From the NCBI GenBank assembly GCA_001970855.1, contig LSSN01001322.1:1-11588 (forward strand): a stretch of DNA of 11,588 nt. Reading direction: 5' to 3'. Source of the stretch: Smittium culicis (taxonomy: Eukaryota > Kickxellomycota > Harpellomycetes > Harpellales > Legeriomycetaceae). Under the pieces are notes generated by a model, which had not been told where the DNA came from, ran no database searches, and worked only from the letters and a program-made list of their open reading frames with translations. Made by a program: the position numbers and the translations under genes. Below, piece after piece: positions 1 through 8,420 of this stretch; positions within the stretch are counted from its first letter, which is position 1; each line of letters opens with the position of its first letter.

Positions 1-865
1 AAATTACTGCATCGTCGGCAAATAACAGCCCTGGTATTTTTTCTTCCAATCCAGGCACTTCTACGCCATCCATGCCTTCAAAAATATCATTGATATAAAT
101 ATCGAATAATATAGGCGACATTGGACATCCTTGCCTGACTCCGCAGCAGTACTTGAAAGCTCTTGATATTTCATTTCCGCACCTCACCACCATTTCTGGG
201 CTCTGGTACAGGCTTTTTATCACTTTTAGCAGATTTCCACCAATTTTATTTTGCTGGAGTTTTTTCATCAGCAAGTCGTGCGGGACTTTATCGTAGGCCT
301 TTTCAAAATCGATACAGATAACAAAAGTCGGCTTGAACTCGAGTTTTCTCCGCTTCACAATTTCGTATAGGCAGGTGGCTTGCGCAACACACTCTTCGCG
401 GATGCGAAATCCTGCTTTTTCCTTGACCAGAATATTGTATTTGAGGTCAATTTTATTGATTTCCATGGCGACAATTTTGGCCAATATTTTCAGCAGTGTG
501 GGTATCAGCGAAATTCCGCGGTAATTAATTGGGTCGGTAATCTAACTTTTTTTGGTGGTTGGAACCACTATACTAGTGCTATTTATGTTGCTAATAGTGC
601 CTTCATTCCATGCAGACAGAGCTAGCTTATTAATCAGTTTTTCCAGTATACTTGTAGGCTGCTCTTCGTCTTGTACAAATTTCAAAAATTCGCTCGGAAT
701 AGAGTCTATTCCTGGAGATTTTTTATTGGGCGTATTTTTAAATGCTGCTTTAGCTACTTCCCATGTAGGTATTTGGTAGCATTCAGTGTATGGTTCAGGG
801 ATGGTAGTATTTTGATCATAAATAAATTGATTTTCAGGCGCTACATCTAATGCCTGATTGTATTT
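1..865 (-). mobile_element. 5'-truncated non-LTR (LINE) retrotransposon fragment
   Basis: A piece of a LINE-type retrotransposon lies on the minus strand. Its 3' part runs off the left edge and its 5' boundary is near 865. No endonuclease domain lies upstream of the reverse transcriptase, and the coding frame meets a TAA at 866-868 exactly where composition drops from about 45% G+C to the AT-rich background. This is the usual result of incomplete target-primed reverse transcription. Target-site duplications and the 3' tail cannot be checked because that end is outside the window. The clade (for example Tad-like or Jockey-like) cannot be decided from this piece. Confidence 0.88.
2..865 (-). 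pseudogene. LINE reverse transcriptase, truncated, one in-frame stop
   Basis: Reverse transcriptase that would copy element RNA at a nicked target site. Read 865 to 2 on the minus strand, one frame holds the palm and finger blocks in order: KKSPGIDSIPSEFL (679-724), DPINYRGISLIP (500-535), motif A CIDFEKAYDKVPH (278-316), motif B GVRQGCPMSPILF (104-142) and motif C LLFADDAV (5-28), with both catalytic Asp of FADD at 11-16. The frame is broken by one TAG at 542-544, just before the NYRG block where this family usually has a Gly-Asp-Leu-type turn. There is no other stop or frameshift between 865 and 2, so the copy is dead but young. The thumb and C-terminal regions lie beyond base 1. The long RQGCPxSPxLF and FADD motifs fit non-LTR rather than group II intron or LTR enzymes. 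Confidence 0.9.
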
Positions 866-1272
866 TTATTTAAAGCAATTTATTTTTTCGTATTATATAA
901 GTAGTCTTGTTCGTCATTTAGATTTTTTAAATCATTCAAATTTACTTTAGCGTTTCAAATATCAAATTTTAAAGATAAAATTAAAAAGAAAAAAGAGATA
1001 AAAAACTGGTTTATTATTTCTAAAGTTTTTATTGAAAATAATTGTCATAAATAATTGAATACTTTAAAATCATATTGACAAACTGAGGATGTCTCTTTAA
1101 TTATCATTAATCATAAATAAATATATAATAATCGGCTATGGTCAGGATTTATGTGAAAAAGTTATTAAAATAATCTATTATATTGTATAATTAAAAAATA
1201 TAAATAAATAAAGATCTATATGGCGAATAAATAAAATATATTCTATTAATTGCTATAATAAACGAGAAAGAG
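866..1272. other. AT-rich spacer between LINE fragment and hydrolase gene
   Basis: No gene is supported here. The tract holds the 3' flank of the minus-strand hydrolase. On the minus strand an ATTAAA (plus 1095-1100) and an AATAAA (plus 1028-1033) lie about 175 and 240 nt past its stop and are possible polyadenylation signals, though such hexamers are common in DNA this AT-rich. Confidence 0.5.
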
Positions 1273-2722
1273 TTATGGCTCTTCTGTGATAATACTTTTA
1301 ACATATTTGTTAAATTCGCGAGGATTGTCAATATGCATGTTATGACCAGCGTTACTGACCAAGTAAAACCGGGAGTGATTTTTCATACTTTTAGATGCAT
1401 TAATACCAGCATCTCTATCCATCCAGTCTCGGTCGCCATAGATAAAGTAGGTAGGCATAGTTAGATTATGCAGTCTAGTAATCAGAGGAATTCTTGCAAA
1501 AGCAAAGGGTTTTAACAGAATTCCCAGTGAATATTCACCGCTTCCTCTTTGAGCAGATACGTGGTACATATATTGAGATAAAGCCTTCGATTCATCAGTA
1601 TTTAGAGACCTAAAGCTTCCTATGTACTTTTCAGCTAAGCCTGGTCCAAATCTTCCTAGAAACCGGACAATCCCTTGTGGGGTGTAGCTGTTATTCCATA
1701 AAGATACAGAACCTTTGAGTAAAAGCTTATAGGTAGGTGACAAATCTCTAAACCTGTGGAAAAAATCGGGATTTTTTTCAGAAACTATAGCATTCGATGA
1801 CGGATTAATTGTCATTTGTAATTCAGGGATCTCTCCAGTTTCCAAAAATGAATTAACACCATCTGGAGTTTCAGGTAGGCCCACTAATATAAACAACGAT
1901 AACAGAAAGGTATTAAATTAAAAAATACATGTAAGAGCAAAATGAAATAAATAGTTTAATAGAAATTTCAGAAGCTATACAATAATATAGAGCACTTACT
2001 TGGTGATTCTAGAATTAGCTTATTTACTCTTTCAGGGTATTTAAGTGCATATATGGACGACATGTATCCTCCAAAGCTATGACCTAAAAGGTTCATTTTT
2101 TCGATTCCCATTTCTTGTCTCCATTTTTCCAAAGAATCGACAAAAAACTCTTCAGCCTGAAAAGTAATAAAAATGAGACAATTAGCTATATTCTTAAATA
2201 ATTAAAAGCAAAAAAAGTGTATACCTTTGAAATTTGTTTTTCTATAGGTAAACTTTTATCAATTTCGAATTCGGGGCGGGAGCTTAGGCCCATCCCTAGC
2301 CAATCAATCGAGTACATATTGATTCCGTCAATCTCACTTAACTCTTTGTAGTTTTTAAAAAAGAAGCCTAGAGCTGTGCCGAAGCCATGAGTGATAACTA
2401 GATTGATAGGTTCGGATACTTTATTTTTAGCAGTTTTAATATTGTTATTTTTGATGTGAAGCGTTCTTAGGTAGTTATCTTTATCAAAGTGTAAATTAAA
2501 TAGTTTGGAAGTTGTGCTAACGGATTTTTGGCAATTCGAATTTTCTAAATCCTCTGGATACTCAACATCTAGACCAGATAATTCGAGGATTTGCTTCTCC
2601 GCCTTTTCCGCATCCTTCCTTGAGGTTGGGATGTATAATCTAGTGAAAAAATCGTTCATTGGGACTAGTAATTTCGAATGAGAGTTTATCGAAGAAATTT
2701 TTTTTGCAATATGGCTGGCCAT
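1273..2722 (-). CDS. Alpha/beta hydrolase, ABHD4/ABHD5-CLD1/ICT1 group (3 exons)
   Basis: Predicted lipid hydrolase or acyltransferase of the group containing yeast Cld1 (cardiolipin deacylase), Ict1 and animal ABHD4/5. Exons on the minus strand are 2722-2225, 2156-2000 and 1883-1273, giving 421 aa (yeast Cld1 is about 445). Visible landmarks, numbered from the ATG at 2722: an Ala-Glu-rich helix (37-46), oxyanion-loop HGFG (112-115), [11 protein letters not shown] (140-150), nucleophile elbow GHSFGG (191-196, Ser193), LILESPMGLPE across the exon 2/3 junction, acid strand YGDRDWMD (Asp369 or Asp371), and AGHNMHID with catalytic His399. His399-X4-Asp404 is the HX4D acyltransferase-type signature of this group. 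The triad looks intact, so the gene is probably functional. An in-frame GTG at 2812 would add 30 hydrophobic residues, but no ATG precedes 2722 in that frame and the GTG overlaps a TATA box, so 2722 is preferred. The N-terminus is Lys/Ser-rich, so mitochondrial targeting is possible but unproven. Whether it is a phospholipase or a lysophosphatidate acyltransferase cannot be told. Confidence 0.9.
1884..1999 (-). other. Spliceosomal intron 2 of the hydrolase gene (116 nt)
   Basis: The donor is a consensus GTAAGT and the acceptor is TTATATTAG. Phase 1: the last A of exon 2 joins TG of exon 3 to make a Met codon (residue 219). This gives the family-typical run ESPMGLPETP, which supports both splice sites. 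Confidence 0.9.
2157..2224 (-). other. Spliceosomal intron 1 of the hydrolase gene (68 nt)
   Basis: The intron starts GTATAC after the Lys codon AAG and ends ACTTTTCAG before GCT. Phase 0. A CTAAT on the minus strand (plus 2181-2185), about 25 nt before the acceptor, is a plausible branch site. Unspliced, the frame ends at an in-intron stop about 12 codons later. Splicing restores the nucleophile-elbow exon. Confidence 0.9.
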
Positions 2723-2811
2723 ATATAAAGAAGAGATAATAATAAAAATATATCTAAAAGTGTACAGGGAAATTTTACAAATTAAGGTCTTATTCTTCAG
2801 AGTCTTTTTCA

Positions 2812-2821
2812 CTTTTATATA
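2812..2821 (-). promoter_or_regulatory. TATA box of the hydrolase gene
   Basis: Minus-strand TATATAAAAG lies about 90 nt upstream of the ATG at 2722, a normal core-promoter distance. It overlaps the in-frame GTG at 2812, so that codon is unlikely to be transcribed. No experimental start site is known. Confidence 0.55.
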
Positions 2822-3022
2822 TGAATATGAAATCGTTTATATATTTTTTAGAGAAAGCGGAGTAAGAGTCTATGTTAGGGTAGTATGGGGGTATTTAAGT
2901 CTTAGAAAGGCGAAGTTTAGCTGACAGGAATGTTGGAGTCAATAAATACTATAGAGAAAGTATACGAGTAAAATTTCATTTAATTGTCGTGTATTTAGAA
3001 GATTAGTAACACAGAGCCTTTT

Positions 3023-3075
3023 AGCCAAGAAATTATTACAAATTAAATCAAAAGAACAAAAGTAATTTCTTGGCT
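3023..3075. repeat. Perfect 13-bp inverted repeat with 27-nt loop
   Basis: AGCCAAGAAATTA (3023-3035) is followed by its exact reverse complement TAATTTCTTGGCT (3063-3075). The arms have mixed composition, so this is less likely to be chance than the many pure A/T palindromes nearby. No function is assigned. Confidence 0.75.
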
Positions 3076-4353
3076 TCTATGAGCGCATTAAAATTAAACA
3101 TTCCTCTTAGCCCAACTATCTAATCTCATTAATTAATCCATAAAGCATTATTCATTACATTACCAATATGTCAAATTTTCTACCTTAATTAGCAGCAAAT
3201 TTCATTTGCTCACCAACTTTTTTCATTTAGCAAATATACTAATTATTAAATCGTTGCTTACATAAGGTTAAATTCCGTGTAATCACAAAAAAATCAATTT
3301 ATTTTCATGATTACTAGACATTATAACAGCCGGTAATGAAACAGATATATCAGCGATCTTAATGTTGATACGAAATTATGAGATCAACGGCTATTATTTT
3401 TAATAGCTATTCCATTTAGCTATTGATGACTCGAGGTAATATTGGTCAACATCGCTTACATAGATGTTTTATTTCAAATTTTAGAACTTTAAATATCATA
3501 ATTTTCATAGTTTGTGAGCTTTACTTGTATTCCTCAATCCTATCAGAAAATCCCACTCTATAAATTATCTGATATAGCTAATATTTTAATACAATTTATA
3601 TCAGCAAATAAATTAGCTAGCAAAAAATGTCTACCTTTATAGGGCTATCCATTCTATTGGAATAAAAGAATTGTAATGTGTGGTGCTGTAAATATTAGCA
3701 ATTTCTCTGGAAATTATTTTTTCTTGAGCTATATATTATAGCCAGTTAGATTTTAAAAAATAAATAATTATTATATTCATTCAATCATTTGTTTATTTTA
3801 TATAAGCTGTAAATAATAAATATATTGATTAAATACTGGCGAATCAATTAATTATGCTTTTTAATGAGCGTTGGAAAGGTAGGGGGAATAGAAAATCTCA
3901 ATTTTGTAGCTTATAATTTATTTATATTAGAAGTGAAGCTGCTATTAATTGTATTTAATTTTATACCAATCAAATATTTATGTAATGGGTAATTTGCCTC
4001 ATCAGAGTCCACTCTGTTTAGTTTAAAAGCTATAACTCGGTAGAGAGTTTATAATATTCTTATATTGAATGTATGGGTGTTCTTTATGAAGAGAGCGCTT
4101 TTAGGAGTAAAAAGATAAATTGTATGGAATTTTTTAATTTACTACTATCCATTGGAAAATCTAGAATGTTTTTTTTTAGATATTATCCATAAAAAATCTG
4201 AATCTTTTGTTAGCAATAAGTACTGTTATAATGAAATAAGTAAATAGAGAAATCAGAATGAATTTTAAATTCCTCTGATGAAATTAGAAATTAACGAGTA
4301 TTCAAGAAGTAATCTTAAGCTGCAGCAATACGCTTTCTTGGTTCATAATTACC

Positions 4354-4459
4354 CATTTGGTTATGGTTTAAATTATTAAAAAATCATTGATTTTTATTAT
4401 AATTTGTCTATTTGACAATATTCTCGATCACGTAGACAGTTCAAAAAAATAACCAAATG
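4354..4459. repeat. 11-bp inverted repeat, CATTTGGTTAT / ATAACCAAATG
   Basis: CATTTGGTTAT (4354-4364) and its exact reverse complement (4449-4459) flank 84 bp of AT-rich sequence that itself contains the small palindrome AAAAATCATTGATTTTT. The core ATTTGGT/ACCAAAT reappears in the foldback at 4694-4842. Confidence 0.6.
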
Positions 4460-4693
4460 TCACTCAAAAGGCTAATATTCAGAATTTATTTAAATCTAGA
4501 TCGTATTTTTTATAAAAGAATTTATTTTTTTCTAAATTTAATATATATTTGTTATTAAATGAATACTCATAACCTGTACTAATCAAATTAGGGGGAAAAA
4601 ACGTTATTTTTGGTTTTATGCTATGTTCGAGATTCAATTAAGAATAAAATCAATTAATAAACACAAGGTATATTGGTGATTCTTAGAGTTAGA

Positions 4694-4842
4694 GGAACTT
4701 TTTTTCCTTGGAAACCTATTTGCTAGCAAAAATTATTTGGTATTATTGGCTTTTTATTTAATCAATTTGATAATATTTTCTAGTTGAATATAGTAACCAA
4801 ATAAATTTTCAAGCTAAGGAAATTTTTAATAGGGAAAGTTCC
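4694..4842. repeat. Imperfect foldback (possible MITE-like remnant)
   Basis: Two blocks pair in the right nested order. The outer pair is GGAACTTT (4694-4701) with AAAGTTCC (4835-4842). The inner pair is TTATTTGGT (4733-4741) with ACCAAATAA (4796-4804). Between the blocks the arms are only loosely complementary. It could be the eroded remains of a small inverted-repeat element, or chance pairing in AT-rich DNA. No transposase or clear target duplication is seen. Confidence 0.35.
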
Positions 4843-4900
4843 GCTCCTCAAATGAATCTTCCATATATGTGAATTTGATTATTATCTTGTTATTATATCA

Positions 4901-4908
4901 TATAAATA
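4901..4908 (+). promoter_or_regulatory. Candidate TATA box of the secreted-protein gene
   Basis: TATAAATA lies about 160 nt upstream of the ATG at 5070. It matches the core-promoter consensus, but similar strings are frequent in this AT-rich spacer, so confidence is limited. Confidence 0.4.
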
Positions 4909-4948
4909 TAAGAGTCATCTAGAAGGTACATTATGCCTAAGTATAAGT

Positions 4949-5012
4949 TTAACCTTTTATGAAAGAGAATTATCCATAGTTTATGTGAGATAAATTTAGC
5001 ATAAAAGGTTAA
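4949..5012. promoter_or_regulatory. 13-bp perfect inverted repeat in the 5070 gene promoter
   Basis: TTAACCTTTTATG (4949-4961) is followed 38 nt later by its exact reverse complement CATAAAAGGTTAA (5000-5012), ending 57 nt before the start codon. It lies between the candidate TATA box and the ATG. It could be a paired protein-binding site or a hairpin in the 5' leader. No known regulator motif is recognised. Confidence 0.5.
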
Positions 5013-5069
5013 GAAACTCCATATTTTTCTTAACTAAAAAAGAAATCTCAATCTATACAAAAGAAAAAA

Positions 5070-5450
5070 ATGTTTAAAAAAAGTGCAATACTCATTCTTC
5101 TTTCTGCCTGTTTCAACATGGGCTACTCTCAGTCGGCAGGGAATTTTGAAATTGAATATTCGAACAGTGAAAATTTTTCTGTAGATCTCAAACAAACTAA
5201 AATATTAGGAGGATGTATCAATTTTGGCACTCTTTATAATTCAATGCGAATCAAGACTCTCGAGGGCTCGGAAATGTTGTTATACCACGGCTTTCATTGC
5301 AGGGATCTGATAGCTAGAAAAGATGTATGCGGTACTTATACTAATAAAAATTTTCTTTCAACATTTGGTATAGCATTTTGTCACAGTATCAAAGTGGAAC
5401 CTAAGAGAGACGCATGCAAATATCGAGTAAAAAAAGATGATTCTGATTGA
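5070..5450 (+). CDS. Small secreted cysteine-containing protein (126 aa), unknown function
   Basis: I do not recognise the family. The ATG is well placed (A at -3, A-rich leader) and starts a classical signal peptide: basic MFKK, hydrophobic core at residues 5-15, and likely cleavage after Ser20 (Gly18 at -3). The mature chain of about 106 aa has five cysteines (C49, C77, C87, C104, C116), an LGGC stretch and a charged tail ending KKDDSD. There is no membrane segment after the signal and no GPI-type hydrophobic end. The odd cysteine number allows two disulfides plus one free thiol or a dimer. Size, signal and cysteines resemble fungal small secreted proteins, including effector-like ones, but nothing shows such a role here. 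It stands alone, single-exon, more than 2 kb from the hydrolase, with AATAAA 61 nt past the TGA stop. Confidence 0.75.
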   Translation: MFKKSAILILLSACFNMGYSQSAGNFEIEYSNSENFSVDLKQTKILGGCINFGTLYNSMRIKTLEGSEMLLYHGFHCRDLIARKDVCGTYTNKNFLSTFGIAFCHSIKVEPKRDACKYRVKKDDSD

Positions 5451-5456
5451 TTTTTT

Positions 5457-5478
5457 ATTTATCCTTTTTTGGATAAAT
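5457..5478 (+). repeat. 8-bp hairpin just after the secreted-protein stop codon
   Basis: ATTTATCC, a six-T loop and GGATAAAT form a perfect stem starting 7 nt past the stop. It would lie in the 3' untranslated region. In a eukaryote it should not be read as a bacterial terminator. It may be chance or an mRNA stability element. Confidence 0.5.
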
Positions 5479-5510
5479 TAAAACATTATATTTTATTTAT
5501 TTTATATGCA

Positions 5511-5516
5511 AATAAA
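5511..5516 (+). promoter_or_regulatory. Polyadenylation signal AATAAA
   Basis: Canonical AATAAA on the plus strand, 61 nt after the TGA of the secreted-protein gene, at a normal distance for 3' end formation. Confidence 0.55.
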
Positions 5517-7080
5517 ATCTTTAATAATTCTAAGCTTCAAACGTACTAATATTATTTGATAAACAAAATTTCTTATTTTTTTCTTATATTTTAGTAATTA
5601 AGAATAAAATAATCTAACGAGTGAAATTCTGCAGGGTTATTTAACAGCGAAATCTATACTCGACTATGAGAAAATTTTTGATTTGAAATTTTACTTAGTT
5701 TACTTTTTTTTTTTGCAACTAATAACACAAGACTAATTATAACACTTTCTTTAAAATGGATTTACATCTTGTTTCTCTGTTTAAATTTGAAAAAATCAAA
5801 TAAAAATCAAGCTGAAAATAATTTATATCAAGTGAAAATTAAAATTTCTATGGATGATATTAACTGCATAGTTATAAAATATATTCACTTGATTTGGTTC
5901 CTTCACGCTTCAATTCATATAAAATTAACTGCATCGCTTACTTGCTCTTTTCACATATGGCCAAATATATTTCCATTATAAATAATAAGCGATAAAAAAC
6001 ATTGCTATTTTTATTTAAATTGAAGCTACATGGCATAGATATTGTGCTTAAATTCTTTAGTATGTGAATAAGTACAGTGAACGGTGTATAATTACTGAGA
6101 CCACAAATAAATTATATGTATATTGTTGAACTGGCTATTTATCAGCTATTTGATCTACCAAAAATAAAATTCTGACATTTATTTAAAACGAATTTTGGGT
6201 CATTGAGTATATATGTATTGAATTATTTACTTGGATTATAACTTTAAAGATGAAAGTCAAACCAAAAAAACAAAAAATTCAATATTTATAAAAATTTGGA
6301 TTGAGGCAAGTACCATCATTACTTATAGATATACCAAGTTATCCTATTTGCTAACAGTACAGAATTTAACCATCGATTTTACATATATGTAGAAGTTTTA
6401 GCTACTGCGGCCAAATCCTTCGATTCTTTTGAGCGTGTGCTCATAGGGCTTATTTTGATATTGAATATTTTTTTGGCTAGATTTTGATTTAAATTTAATA
6501 TAACAATAAAGAGTTTAAAATTTGGTGTAAAATTTTTATTTGATTATGAAAAGCGATTATTTTACTAACAGTAAGTTGACCAAAAAAAATAAAGTTTTTT
6601 TTTTTTTTTTTAAATACTAAATTCTTCAGTTTAGTCTTGCTTCCATTTACCTTTAGCTTTTCTTATTTTTCGATGTTGGTTTCTATGCCGTTTTTTCCCG
6701 GTTTTTATAATTTTCTGATTTCTTATCAAATTTTATTATATTTATCATTATAAATTTGGTTCATTAAAGCAGTCATTATTGGGCCATTAAACTGCCATAT
6801 TTAGTTTGACATCATTATTATATTCAATAATTCTAAATTTTATAAGATGGTTTTCAAAAAATACATGAAAAATCAGAAGTGTATAACTAGACTCCAAAGA
6901 GAATTTTTTGGGCGGTTCTAAGCTTCCAAATATAGCAAAGGTAATATATGGATATTTTGTGTGTGCGATTTTTATATTACCATTTCTATAGTATAATAAT
7001 ATTAAATAGTCTTCATAGAATAAAAAACACTGTATTATACGCCTATTAATGGTATAATATTGAGCGACTTAATTAATAAT
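5517..7080. other. AT-rich spacer, no supported gene
   Basis: No convincing gene is seen. A richer island at about 6405-6450 has short open frames on both strands (a 21-codon ATG frame on minus at 6379-6444 and a longer ATG-less one on plus). It may be a shred of an old coding sequence. A 93-codon minus frame without an early ATG (6787-7068) is about the longest expected by chance at this composition. An 18-T run lies at 6595-6612. Confidence 0.5.
6595..6612 (+). repeat. Poly-T tract (18 T)
   Basis: Uninterrupted run of 18 T. It could be the A-tail footprint of a minus-strand retroposed sequence or simple slippage. No adjacent element body is recognisable. Confidence 0.8.
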
Positions 7081-7830
7081 CGCTTATATCAATTTTATTT
7101 ATAAAGTTGATGACAGGAGATGATATGATTCAATAATCGATTATCTAGATCAGAAACCTTGTCTTAAAATTTTATGACTAGAAATCCCGGCGTTTGATAA
7201 TATGGTAGCAGTGATTGCTCTTACTTTCGGAATCGTTGTATCAACTAGTCTTTGGATTAGTTTTAATATCATTTTGATGCTACTAATAATATTAGCTACT
7301 GTCTAGGACTTTGAAAAGATCTATTTTATGCCTATATAACACGTTTTACGTTATATATTTATCGTTAAAATGAGGTTTTGGTGTAATATTTCTACTCTTT
7401 GTTTATATGCTTGGTATTCATGAACAGGAAATATACTTTTTTCTTGGTGAAAACTGATATTTCAAGCTCTAATTATAGATCTACCCTTTCTTTTCTGTTT
7501 AGGTGCAGCAATTTCCTATTTCAAACCCCGTCTATTATGAATGAATTTTTTTCACATATTCGATGAATTTTGCCGCTTGCTCTTAAAAACTTGCAAATTG
7601 AAAGTAGCCAAAATACTTATGTTTTTAATTTTTTTATTTCTTTATTTGAATAATTCCTAAACTCTTGAGTATTAAAATTAATTAGTTTAATGCCTATTAC
7701 TTTCGATAAAAATGCTTATTAGAAGTATTGTCAAGAGCATTAAGAAATCTTATTAAACAATAATTTTACTAATTTCTGATTTATTTAATGTAATATGGTA
7801 ACTAGTAGACTTATAAGCCTTAATTGTAGT
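7081..7830 (-). pseudogene. Tyrosine recombinase relic of the DIRS-like element
   Basis: Would have recombined circular element DNA into the genome. Read downward: TIKAYKS (7807-7827) of the SAM-like core-binding domain, a broken region with FLNALDNTSNKHF, then the catalytic domain. That contains FLRAS (7575-7589) with HRI at 7557-7565 (box I arginine), APKQKRKGRSII (about 7468-7506), PVHEYQAYKQRV (7393-7428), IPKVRAI (7213-7233, second conserved arginine), SNAGIS, and SIIESYHLLSS (about 7105-7137) with a Tyr at 7123-7125 at or next to the nucleophile position. Several frame changes and stops (for example within the stretch after QGF) make it inactive. The blocks match recombinases of DIRS-type fungal elements in order and spacing; Cryptons also carry such enzymes but lack the neighbouring reverse transcriptase. 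Confidence 0.82.
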
Positions 7831-7842
7831 GTTTGAATAATG

Positions 7843-7863
7843 TCTCTCATTTTATATGAGAGA
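7843..7863. repeat. 8-bp hairpin TCTCTCAT / ATGAGAGA
   Basis: Perfect 8-bp stem with a 5-nt loop (7851-7855), followed by CTTGGAGT (7896-7903) and ACTCCAAG (7919-7926), a second perfect 8-bp pair. Both lie inside the recombinase and gag-like relic, so they may be incidental. Confidence 0.5.
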
Positions 7864-8420
7864 TAATTGAATACATCCACTGTTGATAATGCAACCTTGG
7901 AGTTTGATTGTTAGTGCCACTCCAAGAATTTTTTTTTTTGCTAGATAGTATGTCTATCCACGCTTAATTTTTTGTAAATTTTTCTGTATGATATCAATTT
8001 CCCTATTGAATATACATTTGGCTTCAAAGTTACTCTGACGATTCGCATTCATAAGGCTTCAGCTCTTGTAGAAGTCTTCGGGGATATTTCTCTAAAAAAA
8101 ATAGGACACTACTTCCGTGGCTAGAAGTATATTGGATTGTGCGCTGATATTTTCAGCAGATATAACTACTATATTTTTAAGTTTTACAGTTGTAATACTT
8201 ATTTTATTTTTAAAAATTTGCTTCTCACCTAATAGTCGTCTGAGCGATTATTCTATGAGGGGCAGCGGTAACAATTGTTCAATTTCGATAATATGGAATT
8301 CTGTGAGCTCTATACTGCTGCTTTATTGTCTTATTAATAGCTGTATTATGTCACTGTCTTCTTTTTCAGCTTCAAATAATTCATTGCTACTCCAAGTGGA
8401 TCATATTGACTGTTAAGAAC
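7850..8420 (-). pseudogene. Gag-like or linker coding relic of the DIRS-like element
   Basis: One minus-strand frame from about 8370 to 7940 holds about 140 codons with five stops, fewer than half of what this base composition predicts. It gives coherent helical-looking peptides: EAEKEDSDIIQLLI, LTEFHIIEIEQLLPLPLIE, ATEVVSYF, IPEDFYKS and FNREIDIIQKNLQKIKRG. The pattern of a Pro-Glu-Asp-Phe block followed by an Ile-Gln-rich helix and a basic-Tyr end recalls DIRS gag proteins, by memory of the family only. The frame is the same as that of the RNase H relic upstream and the recombinase downstream. It may instead be an inter-domain part of one polyprotein. Confidence 0.42.

Larger units (their letters stand above)
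2823..5069. other. AT-rich gene-free spacer, about 2.2 kb
   Basis: No coding region is supported on either strand. The longest ATG frame I noticed is a 42-codon one at 3864-3992 (plus), which is unremarkable at this composition. The tract contains several inverted repeats, listed separately, and near its right end the promoter of the secreted-protein gene. A slightly richer stretch at about 2860-2960 may be hydrolase upstream regulatory DNA, but I see no known operator in it. Confidence 0.6.

Noticed and set aside
333..779. Overlapping plus-strand open frames of 63-81 codons
   Set aside because: They are antisense shadows of the LINE reverse transcriptase, whose motifs read clearly on the minus strand.
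2..865. Group II intron or retron origin for the reverse transcriptase
   Set aside because: The SPGID, NYRGISL, RQGCPxSPxLF and FADD motifs are of the non-LTR retrotransposon type, and the surroundings are eukaryotic.
2723..2812. N-terminal extension of the hydrolase from a GTG, giving a hydrophobic leader
   Set aside because: It begins at GTG, no in-frame ATG occurs before an upstream TAA, and the start overlaps a strong TATA box. Eukaryotic initiation there is unlikely.
3864..3992. 42-codon ATG frame in the spacer
   Set aside because: It is short, hydrophobic, without promoter or polyadenylation support, and such frames are common by chance.
5457..5478. Rho-independent terminator after the secreted-protein gene
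   Set aside because: The organism is eukaryotic and the stem is A/T-rich; AATAAA at 5511-5516 is the relevant 3' signal.
5769..5981. 70-codon plus frame
   Set aside because: It starts at TTG, shows low-complexity residues, has no recognisable motif, and its length is expected by chance at this composition.
6787..7068. 93-codon minus open frame without early ATG
   Set aside because: With A+T near 72%, a stop-free run this long is expected about once in six frames of a window this size. No domain is recognised.
8117..8416. 99-codon plus frame with hydrophobic stretches
   Set aside because: It starts at GTG and lies antisense to the coding-like minus relic of the DIRS element. Hydrophobicity is the expected shadow of a charged helical protein.
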